Of a DNA stretch of 21,306 nucleotides, positions 7,973-15,404 are shown in pieces (positions within the stretch are counted from its first letter, which is position 1; every line of letters starts with the position of its first letter). The DNA is taken from positions 1 to 21,306 of the forward strand of contig DIYG01000068.1 in NCBI GenBank assembly GCA_002428935.1. Reading direction: 5' to 3'. Made by a program: the position numbers and the translations under genes. The DNA is from Halieaceae bacterium UBA6060 (GTDB taxonomy: Bacteria > Pseudomonadota > Gammaproteobacteria > Pseudomonadales > Halieaceae). Below the pieces are notes generated by a model, which was not told the DNA's origin, did no database searches, and was given only the letters and a program-made list of their open reading frames with translations.

Positions 7973-8415
7973 GAGGTCGCCTCTTTGGTGATGTGATAAA
8001 TCACTACCAGGTTGCCATCGGGATCTTCGATACCCACTTCACGGCCCTCTCGCCCATCCTGGGTTATGAGGTGATCCTCGGGGTAAACGGTAAGCCCCGC
8101 CGCCCTGGAAGCGCTCACCACGCCGTCGATATCAGGGATATCAATCACAATGGCACTCCGCCGAGGGCGTTGGGTTGGCTCCAGTTCTCCCGCCACTTCC
8201 GTCAATGCCATGACCCGGGGCTGCTCCTGAGTGCTGAGAACGGCGAAGCGCATGGCCCTATCCCGAGGTATTTCAAACACCTCGTAGCTATAGGAGTCAG
8301 CCTCTGAATCTTTGCTGAAGGCGACCTCGAAACCGAGGATGCCTTCGTAGAAACTCAGGGCACGTTCGAGATTTGACACCACGTAATTTGCTCGTTGAAA
8401 GCGGGGGCCACTCAT
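7969..8415 (-). CDS. VOC family protein
   Basis: A 148-residue VOC protein. The ATG at 8415 was chosen because it directly precedes the fold (MSGPRFQRANYVVSNLERALSFYE) and overlaps the oxidoreductase stop as ATGA; a longer in-frame start would lie inside that gene. First half: LERALSFYEGILGFEVAF. Second half: RSAIVIDIPDIDGVVSASRAAG, ending VGIEDPDGNLVVIYH. The first ligand position is Asn and the terminal Glu position is Val, so the usual divalent-metal triad is absent. It may be an isomerase-like or binding VOC protein acting on an intermediate shared with its operon partners. Specific function unknown. Confidence 0.85.
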   Translation of the reverse strand: MSGPRFQRANYVVSNLERALSFYEGILGFEVAFSKDSEADSYSYEVFEIPRDRAMRFAVLSTQEQPRVMALTEVAGELEPTQRPRRSAIVIDIPDIDGVVSASRAAGLTVYPEDHLITQDGREGREVGIEDPDGNLVVIYHITKEATS

Positions 8416-9476
8416 GGCTGTCCTCCGATGTCTGTTGTTAATGCTTCCCCTTGGGGCTCGCCTCGGACCCGGCAACATTGCACTCCTACATTGCTGCCGT
8501 CATAGAGCCGCGCCAGGGCTTCGGGCATATTTTCAAAACCGTCGACCATATCCTGCACCGGTCGCAGGCCCTGGTCGTGAATCATGGTGGCGATCTCGGT
8601 CATGGCCTCATCCCACTGATGAAGATGGTTGTAGACAAAAAAGCCCTGCATGCTGCCATTGACTCGCCGCAGACGGGTGTAATTGGTCAAACCAAAAGGC
8701 TCTGCTCGCGTGTATTCAGAGATAGAGCCACAGAGCACAACTCGACCGTACATCGCCAACTGCTCAAGACAAGTAGATAGAATCTCGCCACCGACGTTAT
8801 CGAAGTACAGATCTATGCCCTGGGGACACAGCTCCGCCAACTTTTGGGCGACGTTATCGGCCTTGTAGTCGATGCTAGCTTCACAGCCCAGGTCGCGAAT
8901 AAAGGCGCACTTCTCGTCGCCCCCGGCGATACCAATCACCCGACAACCGCGAATCTTCGCCATCTGCACCACCAGGGATCCGACACCGCCGGCGGCGCCA
9001 GAGATCACCACCGTTTCCCCAGAGCGCGGCTTCCCGCAATCGATGAATCCCGCCCAGGCACTGAGGCCGGTCATACCCAACACGCCGGCGCACAAGGCGT
9101 AAGGCAGAGAAAAGCCCGGACATTTAAAGAATTTTTCCTGCTCGGTCATGGCGCTGACTTTGTAGGTTTGCCAACCCATCTGCCCCTGCACCATGTCGCC
9201 CACCTGGTAATCGGGGTGGCGCGACTCCATAACCCGGGCCGTGCCTCGACCGTGGATCACATCGCCAATCTCAAGGGGTTTCTCTCCTGCGGTGCCCGTG
9301 CCCAACATGTACATACGCATCACCGGGGCGAGGCCGAGATAAAGGGTTTGCAGAAGGACCTCACCATCACGGGGCCGAGGGATAGGCTCCTCCACCCAGG
9401 CGAAGTCTTCGAGGACGACGTTTCCCTTCGGCCGCGCGGCCACGCGCCACTGACAATTTCGGTCCTCGGGAATCAC
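8412..9476 (-). CDS. MDR-family NAD(P)H-dependent oxidoreductase (CurA/PTGR-like)
   Basis: A 354-residue medium-chain dehydrogenase/reductase. The family N-terminus (NCQWRVAARPKGNVVLEDFAWVEEPIP) begins a few residues after an in-frame GTG at 9476, seven bases past the upstream VOC stop; earlier ATG codons at 9566 and 9518 lie inside the VOC gene and add non-homologous residues. Nucleotide-binding motif SGAAGGVGS is at 159-167, followed by VVQMAKIRGCRVIGIAGG. DLYFDNVGGEIL and RVVLCGSISEY are characteristic of the leukotriene B4 dehydrogenase/CurA group, which reduces alpha,beta-unsaturated ketones and aldehydes without zinc. No zinc-ligand Cys cluster is visible. Inferred role: reduction of an enone intermediate, with the VOC genes on both sides as partners. 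Confidence 0.88.
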   Translation of the reverse strand: MIPEDRNCQWRVAARPKGNVVLEDFAWVEEPIPRPRDGEVLLQTLYLGLAPVMRMYMLGTGTAGEKPLEIGDVIHGRGTARVMESRHPDYQVGDMVQGQMGWQTYKVSAMTEQEKFFKCPGFSLPYALCAGVLGMTGLSAWAGFIDCGKPRSGETVVISGAAGGVGSLVVQMAKIRGCRVIGIAGGDEKCAFIRDLGCEASIDYKADNVAQKLAELCPQGIDLYFDNVGGEILSTCLEQLAMYGRVVLCGSISEYTRAEPFGLTNYTRLRRVNGSMQGFFVYNHLHQWDEAMTEIATMIHDQGLRPVQDMVDGFENMPEALARLYDGSNVGVQCCRVRGEPQGEALTTDIGGQP

Positions 9477-9483
9477 CGCCGCG

Positions 9484-9981
9484 TCACACCCATTGGTTGA
9501 GTTCGATGAAATAGCCATTGGGATCGAAGAAGCTAATTCCCTTGACCCGGAATACTCCACCATCATCCTTGGGGTATTCCGTTACATGGGGTTCGGCGTA
9601 CATCTCGATGCCGTCGATTTCTTTGAGGGCCGCGTAAGCGCCGTCCACGTCATCGTGGTGGATAACAAAAACAATCTCCCCAGCACGAACTCGGTTGGGC
9701 TCAGGACGAGGCAGCGGTGCTGGCAGCGGAGGATCCAGATACTGAAGAATACCCAGCATGCCGATGTAGGGGTCATTGCAGCGGAGAATCACCAGACGGG
9801 TCTTGGAGTCAGGCTCCCCGGCGGGTAGCCCTTTACCGGAGACCACCAATTCCTGGTCGTAGTAAACCTCCATCCCGAGAATGTCCCGGTAGATCTTTAG
9901 GGGAGTATCGATTTCGTTGACCATCATGGTCACGCGGCGAAAATCCGTTGGCACTTTGCGATCGTTCTGGGCGTCAGTCAC
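9484..9981 (-). CDS. VOC family protein, first gene of leftward operon
   Basis: A 165-residue VOC protein. The GTG at 9981 is chosen over an ATG at 10074 because AGGAG (9991-9987 on the minus strand) sits exactly 5 bases upstream and the fold starts soon after (TDFRRVTMMVNEIDTPLKIYRD). Signature segments are ILGMEVYYD, EIVFVIHHDDVDGAYAALKE and a C-terminal FFDPNGYFIELNQWV. The terminal Glu metal ligand and a central His are present, but the first-strand His is replaced, so metal binding is uncertain. At one domain it is too short for a classical two-domain extradiol dioxygenase. It precedes the MDR gene by 7 bases. Confidence 0.82.
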   Translation of the reverse strand: MTDAQNDRKVPTDFRRVTMMVNEIDTPLKIYRDILGMEVYYDQELVVSGKGLPAGEPDSKTRLVILRCNDPYIGMLGILQYLDPPLPAPLPRPEPNRVRAGEIVFVIHHDDVDGAYAALKEIDGIEMYAEPHVTEYPKDDGGVFRVKGISFFDPNGYFIELNQWV

Positions 9982-10026
9982 AGCTACTCCTGGGGTAGTG
10001 AGGTGGCAAGGGCCATAAAAGGCATA

Positions 10027-10055
10027 TTGATATGGCAATAGACCATTATTGTCGG
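10027..10055 (-). promoter_or_regulatory. Possible promoter of the VOC-MDR-VOC-MFS-hydrolase operon
   Basis: On the minus strand, CCGACA (10055-10050) and TATCAA (10032-10027) are separated by 17 bases, each matching the sigma70 consensus at 4 of 6 positions. A start near 10020 would give a leader of about 40 bases with the AGGAG ribosome site in it. The region also contains ATAT-TG-ATAT at the -10 element, a possible operator half. Prediction by eye only. Confidence 0.28.
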
Positions 10056-10163
10056 CGATTGGGGGCGAGCGCAAGCCGAGGCAGAACCAAGGGATCTGCT
10101 GTGATGACTTGCGCTGCGCACTGTGCTGTTATTCAGCTCATCTTGTTTATCAGAGCACACACC

Positions 10164-11462
10164 ATGACCTTAGGCGCCAACGCTCGAGCCTGGCTTCTCC
10201 GAAGCTCCCTTATCTTCAGTTTGTTTGTGGGTGTCACACACACGACTAACGCCCTCGCCGATCGCAACCTGGAACACGCCAAGGCCTTGTATGAAACCGA
10301 GTACGAAATGCTCGGTCTGGCGCCCATAACCCTGAGGTTTCAGGACAACCTCAACAACTTCTCCGCCACCGAAACCCTGGAGCTCCAGCAGCAGTTTTAC
10401 CGAAAGCTCGGGGCATTCCTGGCAGCGGCACAACCTACAACGCCGCTGCAGCAGCTCGAACATGCCCTCCTGGGCTTCGAAGTCGATCTCAACCAGCAGC
10501 GTCTGAGCCATATGGAGAAGACGGGGAGCGTTACGATCCCGGAGAACACCAGCCGTTTGAGCAGCGTCGACGGTCAGGGCTTTTGGTACGAATGGCTAGT
10601 ACAGAAGTGGACCGGCACCGCCCTATCGCCGGAGGAAGTCCAGGCCATGGGCGAAAGCCACCTTGCATCCCTTCAGAAACAGATCGTGATAACCCAGGAG
10701 GAGCTCGCGCGCCGCCCGGTGTTGGTCACCCTCATTGATGATCCCGAAGAGCTACAACAAGTATTTGAATCCCGCGCCCACACCATCAGCCAAAACCTCA
10801 ACCGATTGTTTCCCGCCTCCTATGCAAAGCCGTTCAATATTCAGCCGGGAGACAACGAAGCTCTGGCGCAGACACCTGGCTACTACAATCGGGCCACGCA
10901 GACCTTTCACTACAATCTCTTTGATACTCCTTACCGGGTTCAGGATATCGATTGGCTGCTGCTCCACGAGGCCGACCCGGGGCATCACTTTCAGTTTTCC
11001 GTGCTGGAGGATCTGCCAACGGCCAGCTTCCTGGACTTCATAGACTTCCCGGGCTACGCGGAAGGCTGGGCCGCCTATATCGAGAACTTCGGTGAGCCCC
11101 TTGGCGTCTATCAAACACCCCTGGATCGACTGGGAATGCTTGAATGGAACCGTATCCGGGCGCTACGCGTGGTGCTTGATGTAGGACTGAATTACCAGGG
11201 TTGGAGCAAAGGGAAAGCCATGGAGTACTGGCGTCGGGAAATACCCGATGCGGACGACATCGGGAACCGAGAGATTGCGCGTATGCTGCGCTGGCCGGGA
11301 CAGGTACACACCTATGTTATCGGCGCCCTGCTTATCGAAGCGCGGTGGGAGCAGTATCGCTCCGAGCTTGGTGACGAGGCGACAAGGCGCGGCTTCCATC
11401 AGGCCCTCCTCGAACTAGGGCCCATACCTCCTGGAAAGCTGGCCGAGATACCTTTGGCCTAG
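10164..11462 (+). CDS. DUF885 family protein, putative exported zinc metallohydrolase
   Basis: A 432-residue protein from the ATG at 10164, which gives a good signal peptide (LLRSSLIFSLFVGV, cleavage after NALA, about residue 32). An ATG at 10104 has a better ribosome site (AAGGGA, about 9 bases away) but adds 20 residues before the signal sequence. The DUF885 hallmark HEADPGHHFQ starts at His268 (gluzincin-like HExxPGHH), with GYAEGWAAYIE around Glu300 supplying the likely third ligand. Further family blocks are RALRVVLDVGLNYQGWSK, EIARMLRWPGQVHTYVIG and FHQALLELGPIPPGKLAE. Length is below the usual 550-600, with a reduced N-terminal part. Role: probable periplasmic peptidase or amidase; substrate unknown. 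Transcribed alone, divergent from the VOC operon. Confidence 0.87.
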   Translation: MTLGANARAWLLRSSLIFSLFVGVTHTTNALADRNLEHAKALYETEYEMLGLAPITLRFQDNLNNFSATETLELQQQFYRKLGAFLAAAQPTTPLQQLEHALLGFEVDLNQQRLSHMEKTGSVTIPENTSRLSSVDGQGFWYEWLVQKWTGTALSPEEVQAMGESHLASLQKQIVITQEELARRPVLVTLIDDPEELQQVFESRAHTISQNLNRLFPASYAKPFNIQPGDNEALAQTPGYYNRATQTFHYNLFDTPYRVQDIDWLLLHEADPGHHFQFSVLEDLPTASFLDFIDFPGYAEGWAAYIENFGEPLGVYQTPLDRLGMLEWNRIRALRVVLDVGLNYQGWSKGKAMEYWRREIPDADDIGNREIARMLRWPGQVHTYVIGALLIEARWEQYRSELGDEATRRGFHQALLELGPIPPGKLAEIPLA

Positions 11463-11470
11463 GGTTTAGG

Positions 11471-11548
11471 TTTAGTGCGTAGGATTTGCGTGCAGCAGCG
11501 AGCGGTTCCGCCAGAACCCCGCCTGGAGTTCGCTGGAAACGCACTAAA
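11471..11548. repeat. Nested inverted repeat between convergent genes
   Basis: Outer arms TTTAGTGCGT (11471-11480) and ACGCACTAAA (11539-11548) are perfectly complementary over 10 bp and extend by GG/CC after one bulged A. Inside lie CAGCGA (11496-11501) with TCGCTG (11530-11535), and an apical GGTTC (11504-11508) with GAACC (11514-11518) closing a 5-base loop. The pairs are properly nested. It fills the 117-base gap between the stops of the DUF885 and SDR genes. Neither side has a T-run, so it is not a standard intrinsic terminator; it could be a 3' stabilising structure or a small mobile or repeat element. Confidence 0.55.
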
Positions 11549-11579
11549 ACCTCACGGAAATTGACGAGGGGCGAAACCG

Positions 11580-12389
11580 TTAACGGGCGGTCCATCCCCC
11601 GTCGATCGCCAACTCAGCGCCAGTGACAAAACGCGCTTCATCGGAGGCCAAATACAGCACCCCCGAAGCGATGTCGTCGGGATGGGCAAGCTTATTCAAC
11701 GGGTGCAGTGCTGCCACCTGCTTACGCACCTCGGCGAGATCGCGAGTGCCAAACGCTTCGGTCTCCGCCCAGGCTTCCATCGCCTCCTGCAACATCGGCG
11801 TATCCACGCAACCGGGGTGCACAGAATTAACCCGGATATTCATTTCATGGGCGGCAAACTCGATGGCCAGAGACTTCGACAAATGCCGAACCGCAGCCTT
11901 ACTGGTGTTGTACGCCGACTGGTCGGGGTAGCCCACCATACCCGCGATGGAAGATATGTTGACCACAGAGGCACCCGCTTCATGCCGTGCGCCGCTGCGC
12001 TTCAACGCTGGCAAAAGCTTGCGACACCCCAGATAGACGCTCTCCACGTTTACGCTCATGACGCGACGCCAATCGCTTAGTTCAATATCGGCAAGGGGCA
12101 CCACCCATTCCATACCCGCGTTATGGACCAGGACATCTAAACTCAGGGAACCGCTCTCGAAGGTTTCCGCAAGGGCATTCCAGGCGCTTTCATCGGTGAC
12201 GTCCAGGGCAAAGGTCCGCGCTTCTCCTCCCGCGTTGGCGATCCCCGCGACCGTTGCCTCGGCGGCCTGTTCGTCGATATCGGTACACCAGACCAACGCG
12301 CCCTCACGGCCCAGGGTTTTGGCGATAGCCTCGCCGATGCCCTGCCCCGCCCCCGTGACCAGGGCTACTTTTCCATCTAGTCGATTCAT
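11580..12389 (-). CDS. Short-chain dehydrogenase/reductase (SDR)
   Basis: A 269-residue classical SDR. The start at 12389 (MNRLDGKVALVTG) has AAGGAA about 4 bases upstream; the in-frame ATG at 12425 adds a non-homologous extension. Cofactor motif TGAGQGIG is at 12-19, and Asp38 after strand 2 (CTDID) suggests NAD(H) preference. NAG is at 90-92, the catalytic set is Asn114, Ser146/147, Tyr160 and Lys164 (YNTSK), and PGCVDTPML is at 192-200. The C-terminus carries the usual LYLASDEARFVTGAELAIDGG. It should oxidise or reduce a hydroxyl/keto group of a cytosolic intermediate. It follows the cupin gene with a 115-base gap, so it may share the TonB receptor transcript or have its own promoter. Confidence 0.93.
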   Translation of the reverse strand: MNRLDGKVALVTGAGQGIGEAIAKTLGREGALVWCTDIDEQAAEATVAGIANAGGEARTFALDVTDESAWNALAETFESGSLSLDVLVHNAGMEWVVPLADIELSDWRRVMSVNVESVYLGCRKLLPALKRSGARHEAGASVVNISSIAGMVGYPDQSAYNTSKAAVRHLSKSLAIEFAAHEMNIRVNSVHPGCVDTPMLQEAMEAWAETEAFGTRDLAEVRKQVAALHPLNKLAHPDDIASGVLYLASDEARFVTGAELAIDGGWTAR

Positions 12390-12504
12390 CGATTCCTTCC
12401 CCTTTAACGGATGCGTCGGTGCCAAGCGCTATCGCCAAGTTACACTCCTGCCGTGGTTATGAAGCCGGGTTTAATCGTCCTTCCCGGTTCGACGACGAAT
12501 GAGC

Positions 12505-12912
12505 CTAGGCCGCCGCCGCGTGCTCTTCGGCGAGTTGGCGAACCACAACATGGTCCAAAACCGAGGTCACCTGATCTTTTTCATCAAGGTAAACAACCGG
12601 GCCGTGATTGGTAAACAAGAGCTCCGTGTACTCTTCGAAAACCGTACAGTCGTGAATAGAATCCAGGGGTTCGTATCCGTAATCACCCGTGACGGCCACA
12701 CCAGCGCGGTAACTCATACGCCCCTTGATCACGTAGTACTCCCCCGCGGCCAGGTGTCGATGACGATCAAAGGTCGCTCCTGCCTGGCAGCGAAAAATCA
12801 CGGTCCAGGTGCCCGTTTCAGGACTGGTCCGCAAGAGACGGTAGTCGATGCCGTCGGCGATGGGCACCCAGGGCAGTTCTTCGGGACGCAGCAAAATATC
12901 TTCGGTTGTCAT
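12505..12912 (-). CDS. Cupin-domain protein, possible C-C-cleaving dioxygenase
   Basis: A 135-residue single-domain cupin. The ATG at 12912 has AGGAG about 10 bases upstream and lies 13 bases after the TonB receptor stop. Cupin motif 1 is clear, GATFDRHRHLAAGEYYVIKG, giving metal ligands His51, His53 and Glu58; His87 in DSIHDCT is a candidate fourth ligand. The N-terminal PWVPIADGIDYRLLRTSPETGTWTV resembles the group that includes acetylacetone-cleaving enzyme and 2,4'-dihydroxyacetophenone dioxygenase, as well as ChrR-type cupins. Oxygenolytic cleavage of a diketone or hydroxyketone is therefore a reasonable hypothesis, not a demonstrated function. The Ala-rich tail (HAAAA) is unremarkable. 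Confidence 0.84.
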   Translation of the reverse strand: MTTEDILLRPEELPWVPIADGIDYRLLRTSPETGTWTVIFRCQAGATFDRHRHLAAGEYYVIKGRMSYRAGVAVTGDYGYEPLDSIHDCTVFEEYTELLFTNHGPVVYLDEKDQVTSVLDHVVVRQLAEEHAAAA

Positions 12913-12925
12913 TCTCGACGTTCTC

Positions 12926-15139
12926 CTACTGACCAATGCTAAATCGGAATTCAACGCCCACGGTCCGTGGTGGCGCCATGTTGCCGGTCACCGTGGAGTC
13001 GATAATGTCACCATTAAAAGTGGCGTTGGAAATAATTTCTTCGTCGCTGATGTTGTCGACAAATGCAGCCACGGACCAGCCCCCATCGCTGGGTTCATAG
13101 GTTGCCCGCGCCCGTCCCCAGCCATAGCTGTCTTGGTATAGCTGCGCGACATTGAAGGCGGAGAAGAACACTTCGTCTTGCCAGGTGTAGTCGACGCGCA
13201 ATGAAAGATCACCGGCGGCAACCGGTGCCGTGTAGGTCAGACCGACGCTGTACTTAAATTCTGGCGCCCGAGGTAGGCGGCGACCATCAAGGACCTGCAG
13301 ACCAAGTTCCGGAGCCTTGGGGTCGATGGCCTCAAAGTTCGCGAACTCCGCATCCAGGTAGGTCGCACCGAAATCCAGGACCCAGCGCTGACCAAGAAGG
13401 GCCGTACCCTCGATCTCCAGACCGAGAATTTCTGCTTCCGCGGCGTTGCGAATCACCGTGTTGTTGTTCTCCACGTCTTGGAACTGGTAGTCCTCGTAGT
13501 CGTAATAGAACAGCGCAGAATTCAGGCGTAGACGATTATCCATGAGGTCCGTTTTCAGACCTACCTCGTAAGCGGTGATCTCCTCGGGATCAAATGGCGT
13601 GTTCTGATAGCTTCCAACATTAAAACCGCCACTCTTGAACCCCTGGCTGACGGAACCGTAGAGAAAGGTCTGATCGCTGACGGAGTAGTTCAGGCCAAGC
13701 TTTGGCGTGAAGTCGTCAAAGCTGGCTTCTTCGAATTCTGCGACGTTGTCCAACACATCGGTAGGAAAGTTCACCAACTGCACATTGTTGTTCCCGTCAC
13801 GGGTCTCATCGCTATAGCGCATTCCAATCACCGCATCGAGGCGGTCGGTCAAGCGATAGGTTCCCTCACCAAACACGGCATAGGCCTCCGTTTCCGACCG
13901 GCCATTAAGCAGCAGCAGACAGCATTCATCGTCGGAGGGAAGACCGAACTGTTCATCGACGAAAGGCAGGAAGTACTCGTTGCGAATATCGTTTTCTTCC
14001 GTGAAGTAATAAAAGCCCAGAATCCAGTTAAAGCGCGCCTCCTGAGGTGACGCAATCTGAAATTCCTGGCTGAACTGGTCGTGGTCCTCCTCCCGGGTTT
14101 GATCCACACCGAAGGCACCCGTTGCGTCGAGATCGTTCCGGTTCAGAGGATTCGTATGCTTGAAGGCCGTGATGGACGTCACCGAGTAGTCACCGATATC
14201 CCAATCCACCCGGGCCAGGGCCCCATAGATCTTCGGTGTGTTGAAGTGTGGCAAGTCCGAGTCCTGACGCCGGGACAGGGGATTGGCGGGCAATTCGCCG
14301 CCGCGCTCCTGAACGTAGTTTCTGAAGAAGGGGTTGGTTCCCGTCCCCTCGTTGAAATAGAGCCAAACGGAGTTCTGATCATCCGCCTCGTAGTAATCAC
14401 CTTTGAGAGTGATCGACAGGGTATCTGTGGGTTGATAGTCGAGGGTCGCCCGGATCATGTACTCATCCGTGTTCTCCACATCGCTGGTTACCCCAACACC
14501 GCTCAGCGGATCTGATACGGGCCGCTGCAACGTGGTGTATCCGTCCTGGCGTTCCGTTTGGGCAGCGATGCGAAACTGGGTCTTATCGTTGATGGGCCCA
14601 CTCACCGCACCAAACACTCGATAGCGACTGTAGTCACCCACCAGCACCGAGGCGTCAGCGGACCACTCTTCCGTACCGCCACGGGTAATAACATTTACAG
14701 ATCCCCCGGTCGCGTTTCGTCCGTAAAGCGTGCCCTGGGGACCGCGCACCACTTCGATACGATCCACATCGAAGAATGCGGGCACGGCAGCCGAGGAGCG
14801 CGATAGATAGACGCCATCTTGATGAAGCGCGGTGGAGCTGTCGGAGCCACCGACAATTCCAGAGTAGCCGATGCCACGAATGTAGATCTGCGCCTCGCCC
14901 TGGTAAAGGGCCACATTCATACTGGGCGATGTGATACCGAGATCTTCGATGTCATCAATGGAACGCTTTACCAAATCGTCACCAGAGAGGGCGCTGATCG
15001 CGGCGGCGGTCGTTTGGAGATCCGTAACCCGGCGTTGTGCCGTGACCAACACCTCCTCCATACCTTCATCTTGCGCTACCGCGGCCATTCCCTCGCTAAT
15101 GAGCAATCCAGCAACGAGCGTGACTTTGTACTTATTCAT
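12926..15139 (-). CDS. TonB-dependent outer-membrane receptor
   Basis: A 737-residue protein. The ATG at 15139 gives a standard signal peptide (NKYKVTLVAGLLISEGMAAVAQ, cleavage before DEG); a GTG nine bases upstream is a less likely start. A TonB-box-like MEEVLVTAQRR follows, then the plug domain with IYIRGIGYSG, VDRIEVVRGPQGTLYGRNATGGSVNVITRGG, and a beta-barrel of alternating strands ending in PRTVGVEFRFSIGQ. It belongs to the large FecA/CirA-like receptor group that marine proteobacteria use for organic substrates as well as iron. No siderophore biosynthesis genes are nearby. The adjacent cupin and SDR and the divergent AraC regulator suggest uptake of a catabolic substrate. Two Cys in DECCLLLLNG may form an external loop feature. 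Confidence 0.95.
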   Translation of the reverse strand: MNKYKVTLVAGLLISEGMAAVAQDEGMEEVLVTAQRRVTDLQTTAAAISALSGDDLVKRSIDDIEDLGITSPSMNVALYQGEAQIYIRGIGYSGIVGGSDSSTALHQDGVYLSRSSAAVPAFFDVDRIEVVRGPQGTLYGRNATGGSVNVITRGGTEEWSADASVLVGDYSRYRVFGAVSGPINDKTQFRIAAQTERQDGYTTLQRPVSDPLSGVGVTSDVENTDEYMIRATLDYQPTDTLSITLKGDYYEADDQNSVWLYFNEGTGTNPFFRNYVQERGGELPANPLSRRQDSDLPHFNTPKIYGALARVDWDIGDYSVTSITAFKHTNPLNRNDLDATGAFGVDQTREEDHDQFSQEFQIASPQEARFNWILGFYYFTEENDIRNEYFLPFVDEQFGLPSDDECCLLLLNGRSETEAYAVFGEGTYRLTDRLDAVIGMRYSDETRDGNNNVQLVNFPTDVLDNVAEFEEASFDDFTPKLGLNYSVSDQTFLYGSVSQGFKSGGFNVGSYQNTPFDPEEITAYEVGLKTDLMDNRLRLNSALFYYDYEDYQFQDVENNNTVIRNAAEAEILGLEIEGTALLGQRWVLDFGATYLDAEFANFEAIDPKAPELGLQVLDGRRLPRAPEFKYSVGLTYTAPVAAGDLSLRVDYTWQDEVFFSAFNVAQLYQDSYGWGRARATYEPSDGGWSVAAFVDNISDEEIISNATFNGDIIDSTVTGNMAPPRTVGVEFRFSIGQ

Positions 15140-15404
15140 AGAGGTCACTACCTATTTCAGCAAAGCTTGCGTGGCACAGCCTAGACTGCCAAGGAGGGCG
15201 TGGCTTGGCCAGTAAAGCAACCTCACTTGCCTGGGGAGGAAAGATTTCTCAGGACTGGTTCCACCGCGCACCCTAACTTGGTGGCGGGGGAAACCGCGTT
15301 GCAGAGCTGCTAAGCTAAGGTACATAAACCAGCACTTTGCCGGTGCAAACTGCGGAGACAATAAAATCAACGCGCAGAATAAGCTAATAGGTCCGTTCCA
15401 GGCA
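15140..15404. promoter_or_regulatory. Divergent regulatory region between TonB receptor and AraC genes
   Basis: This 265-base gap should hold both promoters. For the AraC gene, TTGCCG (15337-15342) and TAAAAT (15362-15367) are 19 bases apart. An 8-base direct repeat TAAGCTAA occurs at 15311-15318 and 15380-15387, flanking that promoter, and is a candidate regulator site. CCACC (15261-15265) and GGTGG (15280-15284) form an inverted repeat. No convincing promoter was found by eye for the receptor gene. Short open frames here were not accepted as genes. Confidence 0.4.

Noticed and set aside
8844..9500. 218-codon open frame on the plus strand
   Set aside because: Antisense to the MDR oxidoreductase, whose cofactor motif and family blocks are clear; the antisense product is His/Arg/Gly-rich without a fold signature.
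9484..9981. Extradiol ring-cleavage dioxygenase call for the VOC protein, paired with the hydrolase as a meta-cleavage pathway
   Set aside because: A single 165-residue VOC domain with the first His ligand missing, and a hydrolase without the catalytic Ser, do not support a classical meta-cleavage pair.
12926..15139. Siderophore receptor assignment for the TonB-dependent receptor
   Set aside because: No siderophore synthesis, Fur-box-like site or iron-transport gene was seen nearby; the context is catabolic.
15152..15370. 72-codon minus-strand frame in the receptor/AraC gap
   Set aside because: No ribosome site or domain, and it occupies the expected divergent promoter region.
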